NCBI GenBank assembly: GCA_004375885.1
Contig: SOJG01000099.1
Coordinates: 1-38,208, forward strand
Source of the DNA: Dehalococcoidia bacterium
GTDB lineage: Bacteria; Chloroflexota; Dehalococcoidia; GIF9; AB-539-J10
Length of the DNA stretch: 38,208 nt
Reading direction: 5' to 3'
Shown one piece after another: positions 24,269 through 31,594 of the stretch. The notes beneath the pieces were generated by a model that searched no databases, was not told the DNA's origin, and worked only from the letters and a program-made list of their open reading frames with translations. Position numbers and translations under genes: made by a program. The number at the start of each line of letters is the position of its first letter. Positions within the stretch are counted from its first letter, which is position 1.

Positions 24269-26233
24269 TCAGGACTCGAGTACCCCTTCTTCGATAAGCT
24301 TCTCATACCAGTCCAGGCATTGCGGATTATGCAGAGCATCCCTGTTCAGAACAGGCCTGTCGTGAACTACGTTTGTGACAGCGCCTTCGACCTTCTTCAT
24401 ATTCAGAGTATATGGGATATCCGGTACCTGGATGATCTTAGCTGGGATATGCCTGGGGGAAGCATTCTCCCGCAGGGTCGTTCTGATCCTGCTCCTCAGC
24501 TCTTCGGTCAGAACGTGGCCGTCGACGAGTTTAACGAATAGAATGATGCGCTGGTCTCCCTTCCAGTTCTGCCCTATGGCCAGGCTGTCAACAACCTCAT
24601 CAAGTTTTTCAACCTGATTGTATATCTCTGCCGTGCCGATACGAACGCCAGATGGTTTTAACACCGAATCAGAGCGTCCGCAGAATGTGAATCCGCCGGT
24701 ATCACTATGATGCATAACATAGTCACCGTGGCGCCAGACGCCGGGGTACACTTCGAAGTAGGCCTCTCTGTATTTCCTACCATCCGGGTCATTCCAGAAA
24801 TAGAGAGGCATGGATGGGGCCGGGGCCTCACAGACGAGTTCGCCCTCACGGTCAACTATCGCCTTACCCGCTTCATCGTAGACGTTCACTTTCATACCTA
24901 GAGCAGCTCCCTGGAGCTCACCGGCATAGACCGGGCTGATGGGATTTCCGGCACAGAAGCAACCGTTGATGTCAGTCCCGCCAGCAATGGAGTTGAACCA
25001 CAAATCCTTTTTGACCTGGCGGTACACATACTCGAACCCGTCAGGTGAGAGAGGCGAGCCGGTCTGAGATATTTCCTGCAGCGATGATAGGTCATAGTCC
25101 TTCCCCGGCTGTACTCCCTCGGTTCTCAGATAGTTAATATAGCTCGCGCTGCAGCCGAACACGGTCACCTTCTCATCTTGAAGCAGTTTCCACATAGCGC
25201 CAGTATCAGGATAGTTAGGACTGCCATCATACAATACCAACGTGTTTCCTACGGCCAAGGAGCTTACCATCCAATTCCACATCATCCAGCTACAGGTCGT
25301 GATGTAGAACAGAACATCTTCTCTTTTGAGGTCAGTGTGGAGGATAAGCTCCTTCAACTGGTTGATAAGGACTCCCCCTGCTCCCTGAACCATACACTTG
25401 GGTTTCCCGGTGGTCCCCGAAGAGAACATGACATATAGGGGATGGTCGAAGGGTAGTTGTTCAAACTGGATTTCAAGTCCGTTTTCCCTGGCCAGGAAAT
25501 CGGCATAATGCACAGACCTGGGAACATGGCTGATGTCTGCTTTCTGTCCTGTGTACGAGGCTACTATGACCCTTTCAATCGAAGGCGTTCTCTTCGCGAT
25601 GCCGACGGCATTCGACAGGGAGTCGCAACGTTTCCCCTTGTAGAAATATCCATCAGCGGTGAACAAGGCTTTTGGCGCTATCTGCCCAAGGCGGTCACTT
25701 GCTGTCTCCGGACCAATGTCCGTGGCACAGGAGGCCCAGGTAGCGCCAGTACTGACAGCGGCAAGCATGGCGATGATTGTCTCCATCATATTGGGCATGT
25801 AAGCTGCCACCCTGTCACCCGGACGAACTCCGATCTGGCGAAGAGACCTCGCCAACCGTGCCACCGTATCGTAGAGCTCCGCGTAGCTCATGCGGGCAGT
25901 TCTTTGCGTTTCTCCTCGGAAGACAAGAGCGGTGCGGTCATCTCTGTACCTGAGTAGATTCTCAGCGAAGTTCAGCCGAGCTCCGGCACACCACTTGGCA
26001 TACGGCATTCTACGTGCGTCACCGATTACAGAATCGTAACCCCTGGAAGCCTTGATTTCAGCGAAGTCCCATACCAGGGCCCAGAAATCAGACATATTAG
26101 TTACGGACCAATCGTAGAGCTCATCGTAACAAGCAAGTCTCAGACCGTATCGTTTGTTGACCAGGGTGATAAACCTGGTCATATTGGAGTTCTTTCTGCG
26201 CTCTTCCGATGGCTGCCAAATGGGTAACTTCAT
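24269..26233 (-). CDS. aacS: Acetoacetyl-CoA synthetase
   Basis: AacS activates acetoacetate with ATP and CoA to acetoacetyl-CoA. From the ATG at 26233 (AGAGG 5 bases upstream) it is 654 residues, the usual size; a second in-frame ATG at 26266 with AGGATAA is possible. The N-terminus PIWQPSEERRKNSNMTRF is typical of AacS. The AMP-forming motif is MFSSGTTGKPKCMVQG, followed by the AacS-type TGSPLSPDGFEY, GGTDINGCF, WRHGDY and KPSGVRIGTAEIY segments. The C-terminal domain keeps a lysine in TLNMKKVE for adenylation. It follows HMG-CoA lyase, whose product acetoacetate is its substrate. Confidence 0.95.
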   Translation of the reverse strand: MKLPIWQPSEERRKNSNMTRFITLVNKRYGLRLACYDELYDWSVTNMSDFWALVWDFAEIKASRGYDSVIGDARRMPYAKWCAGARLNFAENLLRYRDDRTALVFRGETQRTARMSYAELYDTVARLARSLRQIGVRPGDRVAAYMPNMMETIIAMLAAVSTGATWASCATDIGPETASDRLGQIAPKALFTADGYFYKGKRCDSLSNAVGIAKRTPSIERVIVASYTGQKADISHVPRSVHYADFLARENGLEIQFEQLPFDHPLYVMFSSGTTGKPKCMVQGAGGVLINQLKELILHTDLKREDVLFYITTCSWMMWNWMVSSLAVGNTLVLYDGSPNYPDTGAMWKLLQDEKVTVFGCSASYINYLRTEGVQPGKDYDLSSLQEISQTGSPLSPDGFEYVYRQVKKDLWFNSIAGGTDINGCFCAGNPISPVYAGELQGAALGMKVNVYDEAGKAIVDREGELVCEAPAPSMPLYFWNDPDGRKYREAYFEVYPGVWRHGDYVMHHSDTGGFTFCGRSDSVLKPSGVRIGTAEIYNQVEKLDEVVDSLAIGQNWKGDQRIILFVKLVDGHVLTEELRSRIRTTLRENASPRHIPAKIIQVPDIPYTLNMKKVEGAVTNVVHDRPVLNRDALHNPQCLDWYEKLIEEGVLES

Positions 26234-26280
26234 GATATCCTCTTCTGAATTTGGGTACTGTCCCATTTATCCTGTTCTTT

Positions 26281-27201
26281 CTAGCTCTTACCTTGCCCAC
26301 TAGCAAGACGCAGGGACGCCCGTAGACACTTGGAGGGGAGGGGATATCCGAGCACCCTTTCCATAAAGCTGGAGGCTTCCACTAATTTGTCGAGGCCGAT
26401 TTTGGTTTCCATGCCCATTCTACTGAGCACATAGACAAGGTCTTCCGTAGCCAGATTCCCGGCAGCGCCCGGGGCAAATGGACACCCGCCTAAGCCCCCC
26501 GCTGAGGTATCAAAGGTAGTAATGCCAAGGTCTAGACCCCGTAGCACGTTGGCCAGGGCTGTGCCCCTAGTATCGTGCATGTGGAGTGCGATGCGCTCAG
26601 CATCAAACCGGGACAAAACTGCCTCTAGCACCTTTTCCACATCGGTGGGTGCCGCCACGCCAATGGTATCGCCGAGGCAGACTGCATAGACGCCCAAGTC
26701 AAACAACCTCCCCGTCAGATCAACTACCTTCCGGACGGACACCGCTCCCTCAAACGGACAGCCAAAGCTAGTGGTAACATATCCCCGCACTGGGATATTG
26801 GACTGTCGGGCCATGTCCATTATTTCCCGGACTTGCTGAAGGTTCTCGGCAATAGAGCCATTGGTGTTTTTGAGGCTGAACGTTTCACTGGCACTGATAA
26901 AGACAGCTACTTCCTTTACCGCAGCCTTGACGGCGCGCTCCATCCCCTTGGCGTTAGGGACGAGTGCCGAGTAGCACACCCCCTCCCTCTGGGCTAGCCT
27001 GGCATAGAGCTCAGCAGAATCAGCCAATTGGGGCACCCAGCGCGGATGCACGAAAGAGGTTACCTCGATGTGAGAGCACCCTGCATCGGCCAGCATCTGG
27101 ATATAAGCAACCTTGTCCTCAGTAGTGATGCTCTCCTTTATGTTCTGGAGCCCATCACGTGGTCCCACTTCCACGATCGTCACATAACTGAAAGATCTCA
27201 T
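26281..27201 (-). CDS. Hydroxymethylglutaryl-CoA lyase
   Basis: This enzyme cleaves HMG-CoA to acetyl-CoA and acetoacetate, the last specific step of leucine degradation. I start at ATG 27201 (CAGGGATA upstream), giving 306 residues; the open frame reaches back to a TTG inside the preceding gene, but the family begins with the EVGPRDGLQN motif (here residues 11-20). Metal and catalytic residues are visible: Arg15 and Asp16, His207 and His209 in LHMHDTRG, and the catalytic Cys240 in GGLGGCPFAPGAAGN. All are intact. It lies between the methylglutaconyl-CoA hydratase and acetoacetyl-CoA synthetase genes. Confidence 0.95.
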   Translation of the reverse strand: MRSFSYVTIVEVGPRDGLQNIKESITTEDKVAYIQMLADAGCSHIEVTSFVHPRWVPQLADSAELYARLAQREGVCYSALVPNAKGMERAVKAAVKEVAVFISASETFSLKNTNGSIAENLQQVREIMDMARQSNIPVRGYVTTSFGCPFEGAVSVRKVVDLTGRLFDLGVYAVCLGDTIGVAAPTDVEKVLEAVLSRFDAERIALHMHDTRGTALANVLRGLDLGITTFDTSAGGLGGCPFAPGAAGNLATEDLVYVLSRMGMETKIGLDKLVEASSFMERVLGYPLPSKCLRASLRLASGQGKS

Positions 27202-27260
27202 CCTATCCCTGTAAAGAAATCCGGTGGCAATATCAAACCCCCAACCCCTGAGCAGGGCAA

Positions 27261-28049
27261 TCAGTCCCTTGTTTTTATCCAAGCCGGCTTCCGTTTCTCC
27301 AGGAAAGCCCTTATCCCCTCCTGTCCTTCCGCGGAGACCCGGAGCTTTGCAATCAGACGGGTGCTCTGCTCCCTAGCCTCTTCCAGGTCGCTCTCCGCCA
27401 ATATATGTATCCATGCCTTGCATGCCGCTTGTGCGTTCGGACCGCTCTTGAGAATCTCTGCCACACATTGCGCCACTTGATCGTCCAAGGAGTCTGCTCC
27501 CACAACTCGGTGCACCAGACCAATTTCTTTTGCCCGGCAGGCAGAGAAGCGCTCACCTGTCAGAAACAGTTCACGAACATAGCTGAGGCCAATCTTATGC
27601 ACCACATAGGGGGAGATCACCGCCGGAACAAGCCCCAGCCTGATTTCGGTGAAACCAAACTTGGCGTCCATGCTCGCCAGGCTAAGGTCACTAACCGCCA
27701 CTAGGCCGATGCCACCCCCCAGTGCTGCCCCATTTACTTTCGCCACCACCGGCTTGGGGCAAGTATCGATGGTGTAGAACATGCAATCCAATTGTTGGGC
27801 ATCGGCATAGTTCTCCTCCTCCGAGTAGCATGCCATTTTCTTCATCCAATTGAGGTCAGCCCCGGCGCAGAACGAACTACCGGCTCCGGTGAGTATAATC
27901 ACCTGTATTTCGCCATCCTGACTCGCAGCGACAAAGCATCTGATGAGCTCTTCAATCATCCCCTCATTGAACGCATTTCGAACCTCAGGCCGGTTCAGCG
28001 TAACGGTCAGGACTCCATCCGTCCGGTCAATCTGAATGTAGCGATACAT
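27261..28049 (-). CDS. Enoyl-CoA hydratase, probable methylglutaconyl-CoA hydratase
   Basis: This 262-residue crotonase starts at ATG 28049 with AAAGGAGG upstream; the GTG at 28064 overlaps the preceding stop and is less likely. SFCAGADLNWMKKM (59-72) is characteristic of the LiuC/AUH group, as is NGAALGGGIGLVAVSDLSLAS. Glu135 in FGFTEIRLGLVPA is one of the catalytic pair; the second position has no Glu in the VPAVISPYVV region that follows, as in related hydratases of this group. It would hydrate 3-methylglutaconyl-CoA to HMG-CoA. It is placed between the carboxylase beta subunit (gap 11 bases) and HMG-CoA lyase (gap 59 bases), exactly in pathway order. Confidence 0.88.
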   Translation of the reverse strand: MYRYIQIDRTDGVLTVTLNRPEVRNAFNEGMIEELIRCFVAASQDGEIQVIILTGAGSSFCAGADLNWMKKMACYSEEENYADAQQLDCMFYTIDTCPKPVVAKVNGAALGGGIGLVAVSDLSLASMDAKFGFTEIRLGLVPAVISPYVVHKIGLSYVRELFLTGERFSACRAKEIGLVHRVVGADSLDDQVAQCVAEILKSGPNAQAACKAWIHILAESDLEEAREQSTRLIAKLRVSAEGQEGIRAFLEKRKPAWIKTRD

Positions 28050-28060
28050 TAGCCCTCCTT

Positions 28061-29680
28061 TCACATCCTAAAGACCCCGTATTTCGTTCCCTCATAGGCA
28101 GGACGAAGCGGGGCATTCAACGATACCGAAATGCCTAAAGCCAGCACTTGCCGAGTGTCTGGCGGAGCGAGTATGCCATCGTCCCAGAGGTGGCTGGTAG
28201 AGTAGTAGGCCTTGCCCTCGCTTTCGTATTTCTCCAAGGTCGGCCTCTTAAACGCCTCTTGTTCTTCTGGGGAAAGAGACTTCCCGTCTCGGGCTAACTG
28301 TGCCAATTTTACAGCAAGCAAGACATTGGCGGCTTGCTCCCCGCCCATCACAGAGGTACGGGAATTGGGCCATACCCAGAGCAGGCGCGGATTGTAAGCC
28401 CGACCACACATCCCATAGTTACCGGCGCCGAAGGAGGCAGCGATGATCACGGTGAATTTGGGCACCTCAGCATTAGCCACTGCCATCACCATCTTCGCCC
28501 CGTCTTTGGCAATTCCCCCACTTTCATAATCTTTTCCCACCATAAAACCAACGATGTTTTGCAGAAATACTAGGGGGATACGTTGCTGATTGCATAACTG
28601 GATGAAATGGGTCCCCTTCACGGCCGACTCTGAGAACAGGATGCCATTGTTAGCTATCACTCCCACCGGATATCCCATGATGCGAGCAAAACCGCAGACC
28701 AAGGTCGTGCCGTATAGCGCTTTCAACTCATGGAATTCTGACCCATCTACTAACCGGGCGATGACCTCCCGGACATCAAACCGCTCTTTCGGGTTTCTGG
28801 GGAGTACGCCATAGATCTCCTCAGGGTCGTATAGTGGGTCTACCGGCTCGGTGATATCCAGGGGGTATTTGGCAGGAGGATTTAAGTGTCGCACGATGGA
28901 ACGAACGATTTCAAGGGCGTGGGCATCGTCCACAGCATAGTGGTCACAGACCCCTGACGCCCGACAATGTACATCGGCACCGCCCAATTCTTCAGCACTG
29001 ACCTCCTCTCCAGTGGCTGCTTTCACCAGCGGTGGACCGCCGAGGAAAATCGTCCCTGTGCCTTTCACAATCACCGACTCATCCGCCATCGCTGGGATAT
29101 AGGCGCCCCCAGCAGTGCAAGAGCCAAGGACAGCAGCGACTTGAGGAATACCCTTGGCCGACATCCTGGCTTGATTATAAAAGAGCCGACCGAAATGATC
29201 CCTATCCGGGAAGACCTCCGCCTGTTTAGGCAGAAATGCCCCGCCAGAATCAACTAGGTAAATACAGGGCAGGTGGTTTTGCTCTGCAATCTCTTGCGCC
29301 CGCAAGTGCTTTTTCACCGTTAGGGGGTAATAAGTCCCCCCCTTCACCGTGGCATCATTGCCTATAATCATCACCTCCCGTCCCTCGACTCGGCCGATGC
29401 CGCAGACAATCCCGGCGCCAGGCACTTGATCATCGTATTCACCCCAGGCGGCTAGCGGGGATAACTCCAAGAACGGTGATCCTGTATCTATAAGCCGGGT
29501 GATTCGCTCTCGCGCCAGTAGCTTGTTGCGTTCAGTGTGAAGCTGGATCGCCTTTTCTGGGCCGCCTTGTTGCACCTTAGCCAAGCGTTCCTTTAGTTCA
29601 TCAGCCAACCCTTTGTGATAGGCAAAATTCTGTTGATATTGCTCGCTTGTGGTGTTCACACGGCTTTCTAGAACTGACAC
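28061..29680 (-). CDS. Acyl-CoA carboxylase beta subunit, probable methylcrotonyl-CoA carboxylase carboxyltransferase
   Basis: This 539-residue carboxyltransferase would move CO2 from carboxybiotin to 3-methylcrotonyl-CoA. It starts at GTG 29680 with GGAGGTGA 6 bases upstream. The two crotonase-like halves are clear: LVDSGGAFLPKQAEVFPDRD in the N-half, with GSCTAGGAYIPAMADE, and NIVGFMVGKDYESGGIAKDGA in the C-half, with FGAGNYGMCGRAY. These, plus the operon neighbours, point to the methylcrotonyl rather than propionyl/acetyl enzyme. The biotin-carboxylase/BCCP alpha subunit that it needs is not in the operon or window. It is the first gene of the operon. Confidence 0.93.
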   Translation of the reverse strand: MSVLESRVNTTSEQYQQNFAYHKGLADELKERLAKVQQGGPEKAIQLHTERNKLLARERITRLIDTGSPFLELSPLAAWGEYDDQVPGAGIVCGIGRVEGREVMIIGNDATVKGGTYYPLTVKKHLRAQEIAEQNHLPCIYLVDSGGAFLPKQAEVFPDRDHFGRLFYNQARMSAKGIPQVAAVLGSCTAGGAYIPAMADESVIVKGTGTIFLGGPPLVKAATGEEVSAEELGGADVHCRASGVCDHYAVDDAHALEIVRSIVRHLNPPAKYPLDITEPVDPLYDPEEIYGVLPRNPKERFDVREVIARLVDGSEFHELKALYGTTLVCGFARIMGYPVGVIANNGILFSESAVKGTHFIQLCNQQRIPLVFLQNIVGFMVGKDYESGGIAKDGAKMVMAVANAEVPKFTVIIAASFGAGNYGMCGRAYNPRLLWVWPNSRTSVMGGEQAANVLLAVKLAQLARDGKSLSPEEQEAFKRPTLEKYESEGKAYYSTSHLWDDGILAPPDTRQVLALGISVSLNAPLRPAYEGTKYGVFRM

Positions 29681-29721
29681 TCTTCACCTCCAACCTAGGA
29701 CAAACTCCTTAATTTTGGTCA

Positions 29722-29751
29722 ATCTTAATTTCCATTTAGCCTTCGTGTCAA
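29722..29751 (-). promoter_or_regulatory. Promoter of the leucine-type catabolic operon
   Basis: On the minus strand a perfect TTGACA (29751-29746), 18 bases, then TAAGAT (29727-29722). Transcription would start about 35 bases before the GTG of the carboxylase gene. The element lies within the open tail of the upstream transposase remnant. Confidence 0.5.
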
Positions 29752-29760
29752 GGCAACGCC

Positions 29761-30022
29761 CTGGTTCGGCACCTTGGTGACACATCACCTCCTCTCTCTT
29801 ATTTTGAAAGTAACACTCCACGAACTGCTGAGGTGTGCGGCAGCCCAAAGATTAGTGGGGACGGAATGCATTATATACCTTCCCCCAGTCCAGCAGGTTG
29901 CTTCTTGGCTCAGGAGGGCAAGGCCGGTCCTCCAGGCTCTCCAGGTGATAAGGGTGATACCTTTGCTTCCAACGGTAGAAGGTTTGAGGAGAGATGCCAA
30001 AATAGCGACAGGTAACGCCCTT
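29761..30022 (-). pseudogene. Transposase remnant, IS481/IS3-like, core deleted
   Basis: In one minus-strand frame (from 30022) the translation gives KGVTCRYFGISPQTFYRWKQ and then RYHPYHLESLEDRP, a classic helix-turn-helix of DDE transposases. It passes directly into LDWGKVYNAFRPH, a stop, then SLGCRTPQQFVECYFQNKRE. The second part is the C-terminal end of an integrase core, whose usual form is YN-x-x-RPHQSLG-x-x-TP. The roughly 150-residue DDE core between them is missing, and the Gln codon of RPHQ has become TAA. It is therefore an internally deleted, dead element. No terminal inverted repeats were recognised. It lies just upstream of the catabolic operon promoter. Confidence 0.7.
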
Positions 30023-30159
30023 TCATAACCTGCATGTCACTAAGCTATCCGAACTAGAACAGGTTTCTCTCGAAGCTCTCCGAGGATTCCTCCAACCCGG
30101 CAGAAGGTCGACAGACCTGGTGATGAGGACTGGGCCCGTGCCGAGGCGCAAGCTGGCGG

Positions 30160-30321
30160 GCGAGGAAAGGGCGGTCTTTGACCGGCAGCGTAGTGGCGAA
30201 GCCTTTCTGCCATCTCAGGATCGGCAAGACTGTTCCGGTGAATCTCGGCCTCCAATCTGATTCCCTCCGATAGCTGTAACGACAAGTCTTCATAAACAGC
30301 TCGCCGGTCATTTCTCAGGCT
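30160..30321 (-). pseudogene. Possible C-terminal fragment of an enoyl-CoA hydratase gene
   Basis: In the minus-strand frame from 30321 the translation contains RRAVYEDLSLQLSEGIRLEA and then EIHRNSLADPEMAERLRHYA, ending RPPFPR. The pattern (a helix after the substrate loop, EG-x-x-LEAE, then a run to a terminal ...R-P-x-F) resembles the last 50 residues of crotonases, which usually end with GLRAFLEKRKPxF. No catalytic part precedes it; the tRNA gene starts 70 bases upstream. There is no start codon or ribosome site. It is likely debris from a rearrangement; the resemblance is by eye only. Confidence 0.4.
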
Positions 30322-30391
30322 GACTAACAGACAAAGTGATCTCGATGCCGGCAGGGCAGGGAGAGAAACAGACTGGACCCCGTATAACAAA

Positions 30392-30464
<73 letters not shown>

Positions 30465-30476
30465 TTGCTCTGTGCT

Positions 30477-30505
30477 ATTATATGATGCTTCGCCCGTTGA
30501 GACAA
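30477..30505 (-). promoter_or_regulatory. Promoter of tRNA-Pro
   Basis: On the minus strand TTGTCT (30505-30500), 17 bases, then a perfect TATAAT (30482-30477), 12 bases before the first base of the mature tRNA. Confidence 0.6.
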
Positions 30506-30679
30506 GTATGACTAGTAACCGGCCGCTGCGGTCTGATACTGGCGGTGCCTCGGAAGCAGCGGATGAGGCGGGCCATGCCGACCTGGCTCCAGAGGTATGG
30601 ACAACCACACCCTCTCTGAGGAGAAGATCGAGGATGCTGTTCAAGCATTGCGCCAGGCCTACGAACTCGAGAGGCAAAC

Positions 30680-30708
30680 TTGACAACCTTGGCCTGACAT
30701 CATAAGTT
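30680..30708 (+). promoter_or_regulatory. Promoter of the TPR gene-gyrA unit
   Basis: A perfect TTGACA (30680-30685), 17 bases, then TAAGTT (30703-30708, weak match). The -10 box ends 7 bases before the ATG at 30716, so the transcript would be leaderless or nearly so; AGGG lies 2 bases before the ATG and is too close to be a ribosome site. Confidence 0.4.
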
Positions 30709-30715
30709 TAGGGAA

Positions 30716-31594
30716 ATGTATACAGCCTTCTACGAACAGCAAGAGGAAGGAAAAGCTCAGTTAAGACAACGACTGAGCAGGGACGCCATTGAGTTAGCCC
30801 TCCAGGGTAGGTGGGAGGAGGCTGAAGCGCTGAACAGGGACATAATTGAGGAATTTCCCACTGATGCCGAGGCTCACAATCGCCTTGGCCGGGCCTTAAC
30901 AGAACTAGGGGATTTTGACCGAGCCAGGGAAGCCTATGCTAAGGCTATGGAGCTTTCCCCTGAGAATGCTATTGCCAGGAAAAATCTCGCCCGTTTGACT
31001 AGCATCTCGCAGTCTATGGCACCTTTAGGTAGCAGTCCTCATAAACATCCGTCCCGGAGAGCTCAAGCCCGGAGAGTTGCTCTTGATCTCTTTGTGACTG
31101 AGATGGCGAAGGCTGGGATAGTCAATCTCAATAATGTGGCTCCTGGCGAGCTCTTGGCCAAGACGGGGTTCGGTGACCAAGTGTACGTGGAAACAAGAGG
31201 ACACCACCTGGTTGTGAAGAACGAGGATGGGGAATACTTGGGCGAGGTGGAGTCGAAGCAAGGGCTTCGTCTCATCAAGCTAATGCAAGGCGGAAATAGA
31301 TACGATGCAGCAATACTCAGTGCGGGAGAGGAGAGAGTACAGGTGATCATCAAAGAAGTGTATCAACATCCCAGCCAGGTGGGATATCCGTCCTTTCCTG
31401 TTAGAGTTCAAGAGCACCTGCATAGGCGTATTAGAGAGGGCCTGCTCAGGCGAGGTCTCGCCGCTGACGAAAGCGAGACCTTGCCGGAGCTTACAGATTT
31501 CGAGGAGGAAAACTATACTCCCCCCGAAGAGGAACCCTTGCCTGAAGGTTTCACCGTCGTTGGTGAAGACGGTGAGAGAGGAGTTGAGCTTTGA
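30716..31594 (+). CDS. TPR-repeat protein upstream of gyrA
   Basis: This 292-residue protein begins with a helical segment and two tetratricopeptide-like repeats (about 22-95): AIELALQGRWEEAEALNRDI, then AHNRLGRALTELGDFDRARE and AYAKAMELSPENAIARKNLA. A linker with basic residues follows. The C-terminal half (about 120-250) is an unrecognised beta-rich domain containing GHHLVVKNEDGEYLGEVESK and the segment LSAGEERVQVIIKEVYQHPS. The last 45 residues are strongly acidic. TPRs mediate protein-protein contacts. The TGA shares one base with the gyrA ATG, so it is translationally coupled to gyrase A; a functional link is plausible but unproven. Confidence 0.85.
   Translation: MYTAFYEQQEEGKAQLRQRLSRDAIELALQGRWEEAEALNRDIIEEFPTDAEAHNRLGRALTELGDFDRAREAYAKAMELSPENAIARKNLARLTSISQSMAPLGSSPHKHPSRRAQARRVALDLFVTEMAKAGIVNLNNVAPGELLAKTGFGDQVYVETRGHHLVVKNEDGEYLGEVESKQGLRLIKLMQGGNRYDAAILSAGEERVQVIIKEVYQHPSQVGYPSFPVRVQEHLHRRIREGLLRRGLAADESETLPELTDFEEENYTPPEEEPLPEGFTVVGEDGERGVEL

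Noticed and set aside
30597..30683. 28-codon frame (MDNHTLSEEKIEDAVQALRQ...) before the TPR gene
   Set aside because: Peptide looks plausible, but the only GAGG is one base from the ATG and the frame end overlaps the TTGACA box; too short to support.
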